Assembly: GCA_023954715.1 (NCBI GenBank)
Contig: JAGSHD010000009.1
Location: 120,272-180,665 of the forward strand
Source: Candidatus Cloacimonadota bacterium
GTDB taxonomy: Bacteria; Muiribacteriota; UBA6191
Length of the DNA stretch: 60,394 nt
Direction: 5' to 3'
Under the pieces are notes generated by a model that was given only the letters and a program-made list of their open reading frames with translations, searched no databases and had not been told where the DNA came from. Shown in pieces: positions 36,993 to 45,394 of this stretch. How positions within the stretch are numbered: the first letter of the stretch is position 1; the number at the start of each line of letters is the position of its first letter. Both the position numbers and the translations under genes were made by a program.

Positions 36993-38597
36993 TTAATTAA
37001 CTTTCATGTTAGCGTCAGGGCCAAAACTTAGATCTTGTTCAGAGATGTTTACGCCAGCTACTTTTAATTGATTCATTCTAGATAGTACTGCAGCACCCTT
37101 TAAAAGGTTGTGAGCAATTACTACGGCTTTTCTATTTTTAGGATCAGCAAGACTTGAGTCTTTGGTCCATTCATTGAAGGCACCCATTGCTGGTCCAGCC
37201 CATATTTGATAATCCATCTTTCGTGATTCATCACCAGAGATGGCCCATAAGCTTGATTTACCAAGATACCATCTAAATACTAAAGCCATTTTATGTTTAG
37301 GATTTTTAGCAGCCTTTACAAGCTGAGAGGGGTCTCTGTCTTGAAAAAACTTAGCTGTATCTTCCCAGATTTCTTCTAGAGTCTTGTGAAAAATTTGTTT
37401 TTCGATTTGTAACTTATCTTTTTGAGGAATTGTTTCAATAGAATCACAAGATTGATAAATCTGATACAGTTTATTTGCTCTCATTGGAAACATACAACCT
37501 TTTTTCAAGACTTGTAGTTTTACTCCCATTTCAAACATATCAGCTGCTGCTGCCATGGCAACGTCATGTGGCTCCATTTTTGAAAGAAGCTCTCTTACAT
37601 AATCAGATGTGCCAGATTCTATAGCTGCTTGATTAACGCTTCCTGTAACAACATAAGATGCGCCCATAGCAAAAGCAGCTAATACAGATTGAGGAGTAGA
37701 AATACCACCGGCAGCGCCGACTCGAATCTCTTCGTCAAATTTATACTCTTCCATCGCTTGATTTTTCAGGTTTACAAAAGTAGGTAGTAAAGATACTAAT
37801 GGTCGGTTATCTGTATGGCCACCTGAGTCAGCTTCTGCTGTGATATCTTGCGCCATAGGAATAAATTGAGATAATTCAGCCTCTTGTGCTGTGATTTTAC
37901 CTTCTTTAAGCAATTGGTCTACAATCTTTTTAGGGGCAGGTGCCATAAACTTACGAGCAGTTTCTGAACGAGATAATTTAGCAAAAATACTGTTTTTTGC
38001 AACAACTTTACCGTTTGCATCTCGCTTTAAACCATTCAATCGATAGTGAACTATATAGGAGTTTAGTCCCAAGTAAGCTGCGGCTGATACTTTAGTTATA
38101 CCATGTTCGATATACATCTCAACAGTTTTTTCTTCTATAGAAGGTTCGTGAGGGTTATGAAGTAAATTGAATCCAAAACTAGTAGATCCAAGTTCTTTTT
38201 TAATTTTCAATAGTTCTTCGTGAACACGTCTAGGGTGTAATCCACCGGCTCCAAAAAAACAAAGCATCCCAGCTTTTCCCATAGCTATTGTTAAATCCGA
38301 TGAGGCAATTCCATTAGCCATTGCACCAGCTACGTATGGGTACTTAAGATTGTGTGCCTTCATAAAGGCTTTGCTTCCCAAATTTTGGTATTCAACTGGA
38401 GAAACAATCGTCTCTAAACTTTTGTTAGAGTTAGTTGATTGTTCAGCTTCTGTCGAAACAACTATTGAATCATCCTCAGAGTTTTTGAAGACAAATAGTG
38501 TTTGTGACAAATCACTGATCGCTTTACCTAAATCCTTAACACTATTAATTATACTAGTGCTAGTTGGTCCTAGGTTAACTAAATTAGTTATACTCAT
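36993..38597 (-). CDS. pfaD: PUFA synthase trans-acting enoyl reductase PfaD
   Basis: 534 residues, a usual PfaD length. After about 65 variable residues the FMN-dependent, nitropropane-dioxygenase-like TIM barrel begins (YPYVAGAMANGIASSDLTIA, FFGAGGLHP, GFNLLHNP, ITAEADSGGHTDNRP, GAAGGISTPQSVLAAFAMGA, VVTGSVNQAA). The C-terminal region (about 385-500) has the PfaD-specific FRWYLGKSSLW and YQIWAGPAMGAFNEW. PfaD reduces enoyl intermediates in cycles that give saturated bonds. It is the first gene of the operon, with AGGA 5 bases before its ATG. Its position first, before the synthase subunits, is as in myxobacterial pfa1-pfa2-pfa3. Confidence 0.96.
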   Translation of the reverse strand: MSITNLVNLGPTSTSIINSVKDLGKAISDLSQTLFVFKNSEDDSIVVSTEAEQSTNSNKSLETIVSPVEYQNLGSKAFMKAHNLKYPYVAGAMANGIASSDLTIAMGKAGMLCFFGAGGLHPRRVHEELLKIKKELGSTSFGFNLLHNPHEPSIEEKTVEMYIEHGITKVSAAAYLGLNSYIVHYRLNGLKRDANGKVVAKNSIFAKLSRSETARKFMAPAPKKIVDQLLKEGKITAQEAELSQFIPMAQDITAEADSGGHTDNRPLVSLLPTFVNLKNQAMEEYKFDEEIRVGAAGGISTPQSVLAAFAMGASYVVTGSVNQAAIESGTSDYVRELLSKMEPHDVAMAAAADMFEMGVKLQVLKKGCMFPMRANKLYQIYQSCDSIETIPQKDKLQIEKQIFHKTLEEIWEDTAKFFQDRDPSQLVKAAKNPKHKMALVFRWYLGKSSLWAISGDESRKMDYQIWAGPAMGAFNEWTKDSSLADPKNRKAVVIAHNLLKGAAVLSRMNQLKVAGVNISEQDLSFGPDANMKVN

Positions 38598-38965
38598 AAA
38601 TTTCCTAACATTAGATTAGATTTATCAATGCTCTAACCTGAAAGTTTGAATGTTTAAAATATTGCGTGTAAGAGGGCAATATATAAAATTAACCATAAAA
38701 TTTTTTCGCCATGATAACGAAAACAAGCAGACATAACAATATAATGTGAAAAATAGTACCAAAAATGTAATTAATTGATAGCTAAGTGGTAAAAACTTGT
38801 CTTAAATCCAGCCAAAAATTGGTGTTTACGTTTATATTTGAGTGTAAATACAGGCCTTTTGGTGTATTGTTTAAAAGGAATATTCTATTCTAAATATATG
38901 TTCAATAAAGTTGTATGACTTTGTAACAGAAATTGATTGTAGGTTAACAAAAATTGGATTTTAAT
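38598..38965. other. Divergent control region between pfaD and the Sel1-repeat gene, about 370 bases
   Basis: Very AT-rich, with no supported coding frame. It must carry the pfa promoter on the minus strand. I could not pick a convincing -35/-10 pair or operator by eye. Confidence 0.5.
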
Positions 38966-39997
38966 ATGAGATACTTTCAATACTTATTGTATATAACTAG
39001 TATATGTTCAAACCACATATGGGGTCTTCAAATAAGAGTTGATGTAAGTCCTAAGTGGACCTATATCAAAGAAGTAAATAGCAATAAGGTTTTAAATTGT
39101 AAAGATAAGGGATTTGTTTTACTGAATGCTCCTAAAAGTTCGAGTAAGACTTATATTTTTTACAAGAAAAAATATAAATCTCAAAAAGTAAATATTTCTT
39201 TTTCCAACGAAATGAATGTGAGTATTGCTCTTAAAAAAGAATCTGATTTTATAGACGATAAAAATCTAAGTGAAACGCAAGAAAAGGCAATAAGTGGAAA
39301 TGCAAAATCTCAATATGACTTAGGACTGAGGTATTTAAAAGGTAATGGAGTAAATATAAACTACAGCCAAGCTTATAAGTGGATAAAAAAGTCTGCAATT
39401 GCCGGCTATACTGAGGCTCAAAACTACTTAGTAGTTATGTTTACAAATGGTATAGGTACAACAAAAGATATGGACCAGGCTTATAAATGGGGAAAGAAAT
39501 CAGCTAGATCTGGTGATATGCAAGGACAATATAGTTTAGGTTTCATGTATTTTAATGCTCAAGGTGTGATTAAAGATGACACAAAATCAGAGTACTGGTA
39601 TGTAAAGTCGGCTTTACAGGGAAACTTGAAAGCAATGTATAATTTAGGATATTTGTATACTGTCGGTGATAAGTCAATGAAGGATTTAAGTAAAGCAGCC
39701 TATTGGTATAGGCAAGCGGCTGAAAAGGGAGAGGTTTTATCCCAGTATAAACTAGGACTTATTTATGCGAAAGGATTAGGTGTGAAGCAGGACTTAATTC
39801 AATCAGCAGTTTGGTATAAAAAGGCTGCGGAACAAGGTCATGGATCTGCTCAGTGTATTCTTGGATTTATGTATGCAACTGGTAACGTTTTTAAAAGAGA
39901 CTATAAATTGGCAAAGTATTGGATAAATAAATCTGTTATTAATAAAAATGCAAATGCCAAAAAACTTTGGCAAAAATATGAACTCTGGAAGTATTAA
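38966..39997 (+). CDS. Exported Sel1-like repeat protein
   Basis: 343 residues from ATG 38966 (a TTG 12 bases upstream is a weaker alternative). A signal sequence (MRYFQYLLYITSICSNHIWG) is followed by a short beta-rich region (about 25-90) that resembles a PEGA-type domain, then six Sel1-like repeats of about 36 residues (about 100-325), for example SQYDLGLRYLKGNGV, QGQYSLGFMYFNAQGV and SQYKLGLIYAKGLGV. Sel1 repeats are helical scaffolds for protein contacts. It sits between the pfa and ole operons and points the same way as ole. A role in envelope assembly of the lipid-making system is possible but nothing in the sequence shows it. Confidence 0.85.
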   Translation: MRYFQYLLYITSICSNHIWGLQIRVDVSPKWTYIKEVNSNKVLNCKDKGFVLLNAPKSSSKTYIFYKKKYKSQKVNISFSNEMNVSIALKKESDFIDDKNLSETQEKAISGNAKSQYDLGLRYLKGNGVNINYSQAYKWIKKSAIAGYTEAQNYLVVMFTNGIGTTKDMDQAYKWGKKSARSGDMQGQYSLGFMYFNAQGVIKDDTKSEYWYVKSALQGNLKAMYNLGYLYTVGDKSMKDLSKAAYWYRQAAEKGEVLSQYKLGLIYAKGLGVKQDLIQSAVWYKKAAEQGHGSAQCILGFMYATGNVFKRDYKLAKYWINKSVINKNANAKKLWQKYELWKY

Positions 39998-40353
39998 CCG
40001 ATTGCTCTAATCATTTTTACTAACACATTCTGGATTTAAGGTCTACAGGTTAGTATTACAAGCGATCAGGTCAAAATAGCTTCATGGATATAGAAGTTTA
40101 AAATTCATAGACTATTATGAGTGAGTTTGAGTCGTGGTTTTGAACTAAAAAAGAATCTTCGTTTTTGTGCGTATTACCTTGTAATACTTATTGTTATTTT
40201 GTGAAAAAAGTGTTTTATTCATGTGCTTAAACTAATAATCCCAAATTGTACTTAAAAGATTTAATTAAATATTTTTTGGATAGATTATTGCTTTATATTG
40301 ATAAAATAAAGGCTTTAATACAGATAGATTCGACAAATCGTCGTGGAATATTT
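39998..40353. other. Region upstream of oleA, 356 bases
   Basis: AT-rich, no supported gene. The oleA frame is open back to 40246, but that extension is Lys/Ile-rich and unlike OleA proteins. The ole operon promoter is presumably here; no strong consensus was found. Confidence 0.45.
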
Positions 40354-41400
40354 ATGAAATATAACAATGTATATATTCAAGGGTATGGATATGAGTTACC
40401 ACCTCATGCCATAACTACAAATACCTTAGAAAACCAGCTTTCTCCCGCTTACAAAAAAATGGGAATGGTCGTTGGTCAGCTTGAAAAGTTGACAGGACTT
40501 CGTGAGCGTCGTTTTTGGGATGTTTCTACAATCCCTAGTGACGTATCAGTTCTCGCTGTTGAAAAGGCTTTAAAACATTCTGGTATAAAAAAAGATCAAA
40601 TAGGTGCATTAGTAAATTGTTCTGTGTGTAGAGACCAGTTAGAGCCTTCAACTGCTACAGTTATCGCAAAAAAAGCAAACTTGGCAAAGTCTGCCACATT
40701 GTTTGATGTTTCTAATGCGTGTTTAGGATTTGCAACGGGTTTATCTGTAGTAGCAAATATGATTGAATTAGGTCAAATTGAGGCGGGTATAGTAGTTTCC
40801 TCAGAGTTAGCTTCAGAAATAGTAGAAAATACAGTACGACGAATCCTCGAAGATCCAACTGAGGCAATGTTTTTAGGCTCTATTCCATCCTTAACTCTTG
40901 GATCAGCTGCTGTTGCTTATGTTTTAACTAAAAAAGATTTAAACACAACAGGTCTAAAATTTGATGGTGGGACAACCCTTAATGATGCAGATCAAACAGA
41001 TTTATGCGTATGGGGACCAGATACTGGGTTTCCATCAAAAATTGATCACTCCATGTTTACAGATGGTAAAACCTTATTAGAAACAGGTACTAGATTGGCT
41101 CATCAAACATGGGACGCTTTTTCAAAAGAACAAAATGTAAAACAAGATGATATTGATGTTAGTTTTTGTCATCAAGTTGGGCCAATACATTCGGCTTTAG
41201 TTTTTGATGCTTTGAAATTTGATATGACCAAAGATTTCGCGACCTATGAGTATCTTGGTAACACAGGCTCAGCAGCTATTCCAATTACAGCAATTATGGG
41301 CACTGAACAGGGGAAATTTGTTCCTGGTAAGCGTGCAATTATGATGGGAATTGGTAGTGGTTTAGTTTGCAGCATGTACAGTTTAACTTGGGAGAATTAG
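40354..41400 (+). CDS. oleA: OleA, thiolase-type acyl condensing enzyme
   Basis: 348 residues from ATG 40354 (GGA 7 bases upstream), the normal OleA length. Thiolase-fold signatures: CRDQLEPSTATVIAK with Glu97, FDVSNACLGFATGL with Cys123, FCHQVGPIHSALV with His273 and YLGNTGSAAIP with Asn303, giving the Cys-His-Asn active site and the OleA-specific glutamate. OleA joins two fatty acyl-CoAs head to head by a non-decarboxylative Claisen condensation to a beta-keto acid, the first step of long-chain olefin synthesis. oleB starts 4 bases after its stop. With the pfa operon next door its substrates may include polyunsaturated acyl chains. Confidence 0.95.
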   Translation: MKYNNVYIQGYGYELPPHAITTNTLENQLSPAYKKMGMVVGQLEKLTGLRERRFWDVSTIPSDVSVLAVEKALKHSGIKKDQIGALVNCSVCRDQLEPSTATVIAKKANLAKSATLFDVSNACLGFATGLSVVANMIELGQIEAGIVVSSELASEIVENTVRRILEDPTEAMFLGSIPSLTLGSAAVAYVLTKKDLNTTGLKFDGGTTLNDADQTDLCVWGPDTGFPSKIDHSMFTDGKTLLETGTRLAHQTWDAFSKEQNVKQDDIDVSFCHQVGPIHSALVFDALKFDMTKDFATYEYLGNTGSAAIPITAIMGTEQGKFVPGKRAIMMGIGSGLVCSMYSLTWEN

Positions 41401-41404
41401 CATA

Positions 41405-42322
41405 ATGATCAGCAAAGATGAGCTAGGATTCGACATTGAAGACTATAGAGATATATATCCATTTGAGTCAAAATATATGGATATCGATGGATTGAAATAT
41501 CATTACTTTGATGAGGGAGAAGGGGATCCTATATTAATGGTTCACGGAAACCCTACTTGGTCGTTTTATTATCGTAATCTGGCGAGCGCCTTTAAAGATA
41601 GCAATAGAGTAATCGCTGTAGATCATATCGGTTGTGGTTTGTCATCTAAACCTCAAAAGTATGATTATACCTTAGAAAACCACATATCAAACCTTGTAAA
41701 ACTAATTGTAAAACTAGATCTTAAAAATATTACTTTAGTTGTGCACGACTGGGGTGGAGCAATCGGAATTGGTGCAGCGTTGAGGCACCTAGATTGTTTT
41801 AAACAATTTGTTATCTTAAATACTTACGCCTATAAAGTACCTAAAACAAAAATGGGTGCTTTTCCCTTTGGTATTGCTTTTGGTAGAGTTCCTGTTTTAG
41901 GTAAAATTGCTATTCGGGCTTTAAATGGTTTTGCTCGTGGGGCTGCAAAAATGTGTGCTCTTACTGGTGATATGTCAGAGCGTGAAAAAACTGGCATGAT
42001 GGCGCCTTATAATAGTTATAAAAATCGTATTGCTACTTTTCAATTTGTGAAGGATATTCCTACAGATCCATCTCATGTGAGTTATAAAACTTTGGCTGCT
42101 ATTGAAGAGGGCTTACCTCGATTAAAAGATATGCCAAAGCAAGTAATTTGGGGTAAAAAGGATTTTTGTTTTGATGATACTTTTTTATCTGAATGGAAGA
42201 GATTCTTTCCAGATATTCCTGTGTATGAAATTCCTGAAGCTGGTCATTACGTTCTTGAAGACTCTCGACAAAAGGTAATTGAAAAAGTGCGGAGCTTTTT
42301 ATGCACGAGCCAGCCAAGCTAA
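41405..42322 (+). CDS. oleB: OleB, beta-lactone decarboxylase (alpha/beta hydrolase)
   Basis: 305 residues. Haloalkane-dehalogenase-like alpha/beta hydrolase: HGNPTWSFYYRNL (about 47-59), nucleophile Asp115 in VVHDWGGAIG, and catalytic His281 in PEAGHYVLED. In the Ole pathway OleB removes CO2 from the beta-lactone to give the final cis-olefin. The last 22 bases overlap the start of oleC in another frame, which suggests translational coupling. OleB and OleC are separate proteins here, unlike the OleBC fusions of some actinobacteria. Confidence 0.93.
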   Translation: MISKDELGFDIEDYRDIYPFESKYMDIDGLKYHYFDEGEGDPILMVHGNPTWSFYYRNLASAFKDSNRVIAVDHIGCGLSSKPQKYDYTLENHISNLVKLIVKLDLKNITLVVHDWGGAIGIGAALRHLDCFKQFVILNTYAYKVPKTKMGAFPFGIAFGRVPVLGKIAIRALNGFARGAAKMCALTGDMSEREKTGMMAPYNSYKNRIATFQFVKDIPTDPSHVSYKTLAAIEEGLPRLKDMPKQVIWGKKDFCFDDTFLSEWKRFFPDIPVYEIPEAGHYVLEDSRQKVIEKVRSFLCTSQPS

Positions 42323-43992
42323 ACAGTAACAATATTGCAGAGTATCTGCCCATTTCTGCGGCAAAGTCTCCTTTTAAAAAAGCGATCATTGAGCCAGTTG
42401 GTATAGATGATAATGGTCTAGTAAAATATGTACATTATACTTTTAAACAACTAGAAGAACGTTGTTCAAAGATTGCCCACGGACTTCACAATTACGGTAT
42501 TCAAAAAGGTCATAAAGTTCTATTGATGGTAACTCCGTCTTTGGATTTTTTGGCATTAACATACGCTTTGTATAGGGTAGGTGCTATTCCTGTTTTGATC
42601 GACCCAGGGATGGGAAAGTCCAACCTTTTAGATTGTATTGAGGGAGTTCAACCTGATGCAATGGTAGCTATTCCTAAGGCACATCTTGTAAAACTACTTT
42701 TTCCATCGAAATTCAAGTCTGTTAAACATAGTGTTATAGTTGGAAAGAAATATATTTTTTCAGGAAAAACTTTAAACGAACTTTGCGATCATAGTAATAA
42801 TGAGCCTTTTGAGGTAGTTAAAGTTGATCCGCTTGATATGGCAACTATGGTTTTCACTACGGGTAGTACAGGTACTCCAAAAGGCGTTGTTTATTTTCAT
42901 AAGCAAATGCAAGGACAAGTAAATGCAATTGCAGAAGAGTTTTCTATCGGACCTGAAGATATTGATTTCCCTGTGTTTCCATTATTTGCATTGTTTTCAA
43001 CTGCTTGGGGTATCACTGCTGTTATCCCAGAAATGGATCCTACAAAACCATCCAAAGCAGATCCTCTCAAAATTATAGCTGGTATTGAGGATCATGGCGT
43101 AACTATGAGTATTGGCTCACCAGCATTGTGGGAAGTTATTGGTACATATGCAGAAAAGAAAAATATAAAATTAAATAGCTTGAAACAAATTTTAATGGTT
43201 GGTGCACCCGTTAGACCCGAAGTCTTACGGTCTTTACAATCTATGTTAGATTTAGAGTCAGGTCATGATGCATTTACCCCTTATGGAGCTACTGAATCTT
43301 TGCCTGTGGCTAATATTTCTGCCACTGAAATCCTGAATCAGACTTTTCAAAAAACTCATGAAGGCCATGGCACATGTATTGGACGTGCTTTCCCCGGAAT
43401 GGAAATTCAAATTATTGAGATTTCAGATGATTGTATTTCAAATATTGCAGACTCTAGCTTATTGAAAGCCAATGAAATTGGTGAAATCATCGTAAAGGGT
43501 ACCGTTGTCACGAAAGAATATTTCAATAATGATAAGGCCACGTCATTGGCAAAAATCGCTGATGGTGAGTCAATTTGGCATCGAATGGGCGATGTGGGTT
43601 ACAAAGATGATCAAGGTCGTTTGTGGTTTTGTGGACGTAAGGCACATAGAGTAGATACAGAGACTCAAAGACTATTTTCAGTATGCACTGAAGCTATTTT
43701 CAATCAACACAGCGATATATATCGCTCAGCATTAGTAGGTGTAGAGAGGAAGGGATCTGTACATTCAGTAATGATTGTTCAACCCATTGAAGGCAAGTTT
43801 CCACAGTCAGAGCAATCGAAAGATTTGCTTCGAAACGAGCTATTTAGTTTAGCTACTCAATATGATCACACTAAAAATATTTCAAACATCTTGTTTCACG
43901 AGGATTTCCCTGTTGATATACGACACAATGCCAAGATTTTTAGAGAAAAATTATCTGTATGGGCTGCCGATCAGCTGCAAGGACAATTATGA
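42301..43992 (+). CDS. oleC: OleC, beta-lactone synthetase (AMP-dependent ligase superfamily)
   Basis: 563 residues. ANL-superfamily adenylate-forming enzyme: P-loop TTGSTGTPKG at 186-195, FTPYGATES in the middle, and a C-terminal part with WHRMGDVGYKDDQGRLWFCGR. The family converts beta-hydroxy acids and ATP to cis-beta-lactones. The N-terminus (MHEPAKLNSNNIAEYLP) begins inside oleB. The stop TGA overlaps the start of oleD as ATGA, so oleA-D look like one transcriptional and translational unit. In other bacteria OleB, OleC and OleD form a large assembly. Confidence 0.94.
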   Translation: MHEPAKLNSNNIAEYLPISAAKSPFKKAIIEPVGIDDNGLVKYVHYTFKQLEERCSKIAHGLHNYGIQKGHKVLLMVTPSLDFLALTYALYRVGAIPVLIDPGMGKSNLLDCIEGVQPDAMVAIPKAHLVKLLFPSKFKSVKHSVIVGKKYIFSGKTLNELCDHSNNEPFEVVKVDPLDMATMVFTTGSTGTPKGVVYFHKQMQGQVNAIAEEFSIGPEDIDFPVFPLFALFSTAWGITAVIPEMDPTKPSKADPLKIIAGIEDHGVTMSIGSPALWEVIGTYAEKKNIKLNSLKQILMVGAPVRPEVLRSLQSMLDLESGHDAFTPYGATESLPVANISATEILNQTFQKTHEGHGTCIGRAFPGMEIQIIEISDDCISNIADSSLLKANEIGEIIVKGTVVTKEYFNNDKATSLAKIADGESIWHRMGDVGYKDDQGRLWFCGRKAHRVDTETQRLFSVCTEAIFNQHSDIYRSALVGVERKGSVHSVMIVQPIEGKFPQSEQSKDLLRNELFSLATQYDHTKNISNILFHEDFPVDIRHNAKIFREKLSVWAADQLQGQL

Positions 43993-45011
43993 AAGCTCTT
44001 GTAACGGGTGGTGGAGGATTTTTAGGCTCACACATCGTAAAACTTTTATTAAAAGAGGGGCATGAAGTTCATGTGATCGCGAGAGGGAGCTACCCTAAAT
44101 TAGAGGCTATGGGAGTTCATTGCCATAAAGCAGATTTAGCTAATAAGGCAAGTTTGATTCAACCATTGAAAAATATTGAAAGTGTGTTTCATGTAGCAGC
44201 ATTAGCCGGTATATGGGGAGACTGGGAAGATTATTATAATAGTAACGTCCTAGGTACAAAAAACCTATTAGAAGTATCTAAGCAACAGGGTATTCAAAAA
44301 TTTGTATATACATCCTCACCAAGTGTTGTTTTTGACGGCAGTAACATGGAAAACGTAACAGAAGAAGTTTCTTATCCATCTGAATACAAAACTCATTACC
44401 CCAAAAGCAAAGCAATGGCTGAAAAGATGGTAATTTCTGCAAATTCAGATGAATTTCTAACTTGCTCACTAAGACCTCATCTAATATGGGGACCTGGAGA
44501 TAATCATTTAATCCCAAGATTTTTAAAAAGAGCAAAAGCTGGAGCTTTAAAAATTGTGGGTGATGGTAGTAATTTAGTTGATACGTCTTATGTGTACGAT
44601 TGTGCACGAGCTCATATTCTAGCTGAAAAAAGTTTAAACAAGGGATCTATCTCTTGTGGACAAAGCTACTTTATATCTCAAGGTGAGCCGGTAAGTCTTT
44701 TTGATTGGATTAATAGTTTTGTTGAAGCATCTGGGCAACAAAAGGTGCGTTCAAAAGTACCAGCTAAGCTAGCTTATCAGCTAGGAGCTGTTATGGAGTT
44801 TTTTTATAGTTTGTTGCGGATTAAATCAGAGCCTAGAATGACAAAGTTTTTAGCATCTGAGCTATCCACATCTCACTATTTTGATATATCTAAAGCAAAA
44901 AATCACTTTGGATATGTGCCTAAGTACTCTATGGAAAAAGCTTTTGATGAGCTAAAATCAAGCAGTTACTTCAAAGAGCTTTGTCAATCTTTAGGTTTGC
45001 TTAAAGATTGA
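43989..45011 (+). CDS. oleD: OleD, NADPH-dependent 2-alkyl-3-ketoalkanoic acid reductase
   Basis: 340 residues from ATG 43989, which overlaps the oleC stop by 4 bases; an in-frame extension to 43959 is not needed. Extended short-chain dehydrogenase of the 3-beta-HSD type: Rossmann motif TGGGGFLGSH (6-15), Ser/Thr active residue region VYTSSPSVVFDG (about 107-118), and HYPKSK with Tyr137 and Lys141. It reduces the OleA beta-keto acid to the beta-hydroxy acid used by OleC. The final 28 bases overlap the 3' end of a small minus-strand gene. No terminator is evident. Confidence 0.95.
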   Translation: MKALVTGGGGFLGSHIVKLLLKEGHEVHVIARGSYPKLEAMGVHCHKADLANKASLIQPLKNIESVFHVAALAGIWGDWEDYYNSNVLGTKNLLEVSKQQGIQKFVYTSSPSVVFDGSNMENVTEEVSYPSEYKTHYPKSKAMAEKMVISANSDEFLTCSLRPHLIWGPGDNHLIPRFLKRAKAGALKIVGDGSNLVDTSYVYDCARAHILAEKSLNKGSISCGQSYFISQGEPVSLFDWINSFVEASGQQKVRSKVPAKLAYQLGAVMEFFYSLLRIKSEPRMTKFLASELSTSHYFDISKAKNHFGYVPKYSMEKAFDELKSSSYFKELCQSLGLLKD

Positions 45012-45154
45012 TAGTAGTTACTTCTGCTGCTAAGCATTGGTTTATCTTGAGATTTTTTATATTTGAATAATTCACAACCTGGGCAATCTGCTTCACAGCA
45101 CTTTCCATTTGGTTGAGCAATTTCAAATTCTTTTCCGTCATACTTTACTTTCAT
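44984..45154 (-). CDS. 56-residue cysteine-rich protein overlapping the end of oleD
   Basis: ATG at 45154 with AAAGGA 6 bases upstream, stop TGA at 44986-44984. The N-terminus (MKVKYDGKEFEIAQPNGK) looks like a small beta structure, followed by CCEADCPGCELF, a Cys-Cys-x3-Cys-x2-Cys cluster that could bind zinc or an iron-sulfur cluster. It recalls the CC-x3-C-x2-C cluster of small DUF5522-type and oxidoreductase-like proteins. The last third is Ser/Lys-rich and poorly structured. The good ribosome site and the cysteine cluster argue that it is real although short. Its 3' end is antisense to the last 28 bases of oleD. Any tie to olefin synthesis is speculation. Confidence 0.6.
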   Translation of the reverse strand: MKVKYDGKEFEIAQPNGKCCEADCPGCELFKYKKSQDKPMLSSRSNYYQSLSKPKD

Positions 45155-45394
45155 AATTATCCTTTAGTTTATTATAACTTGTAAGAGGACCAATTTATAG
45201 CTGTAAACTATAAGAATTTTAATAGCACAAAAATGAGTTTTAAAAACTGAAGTAAGGTATGAATCAAATAGTATTTAATTCTACCTATTGAAGTAATAAA
45301 AAAGAATCAAAGAAATCTAGTAATAGTTCTTGAACTAAAAGCTCTAGACTAATAAAATGAGTACCTAATTTAATAATTTAAGAAATGGCCCACT

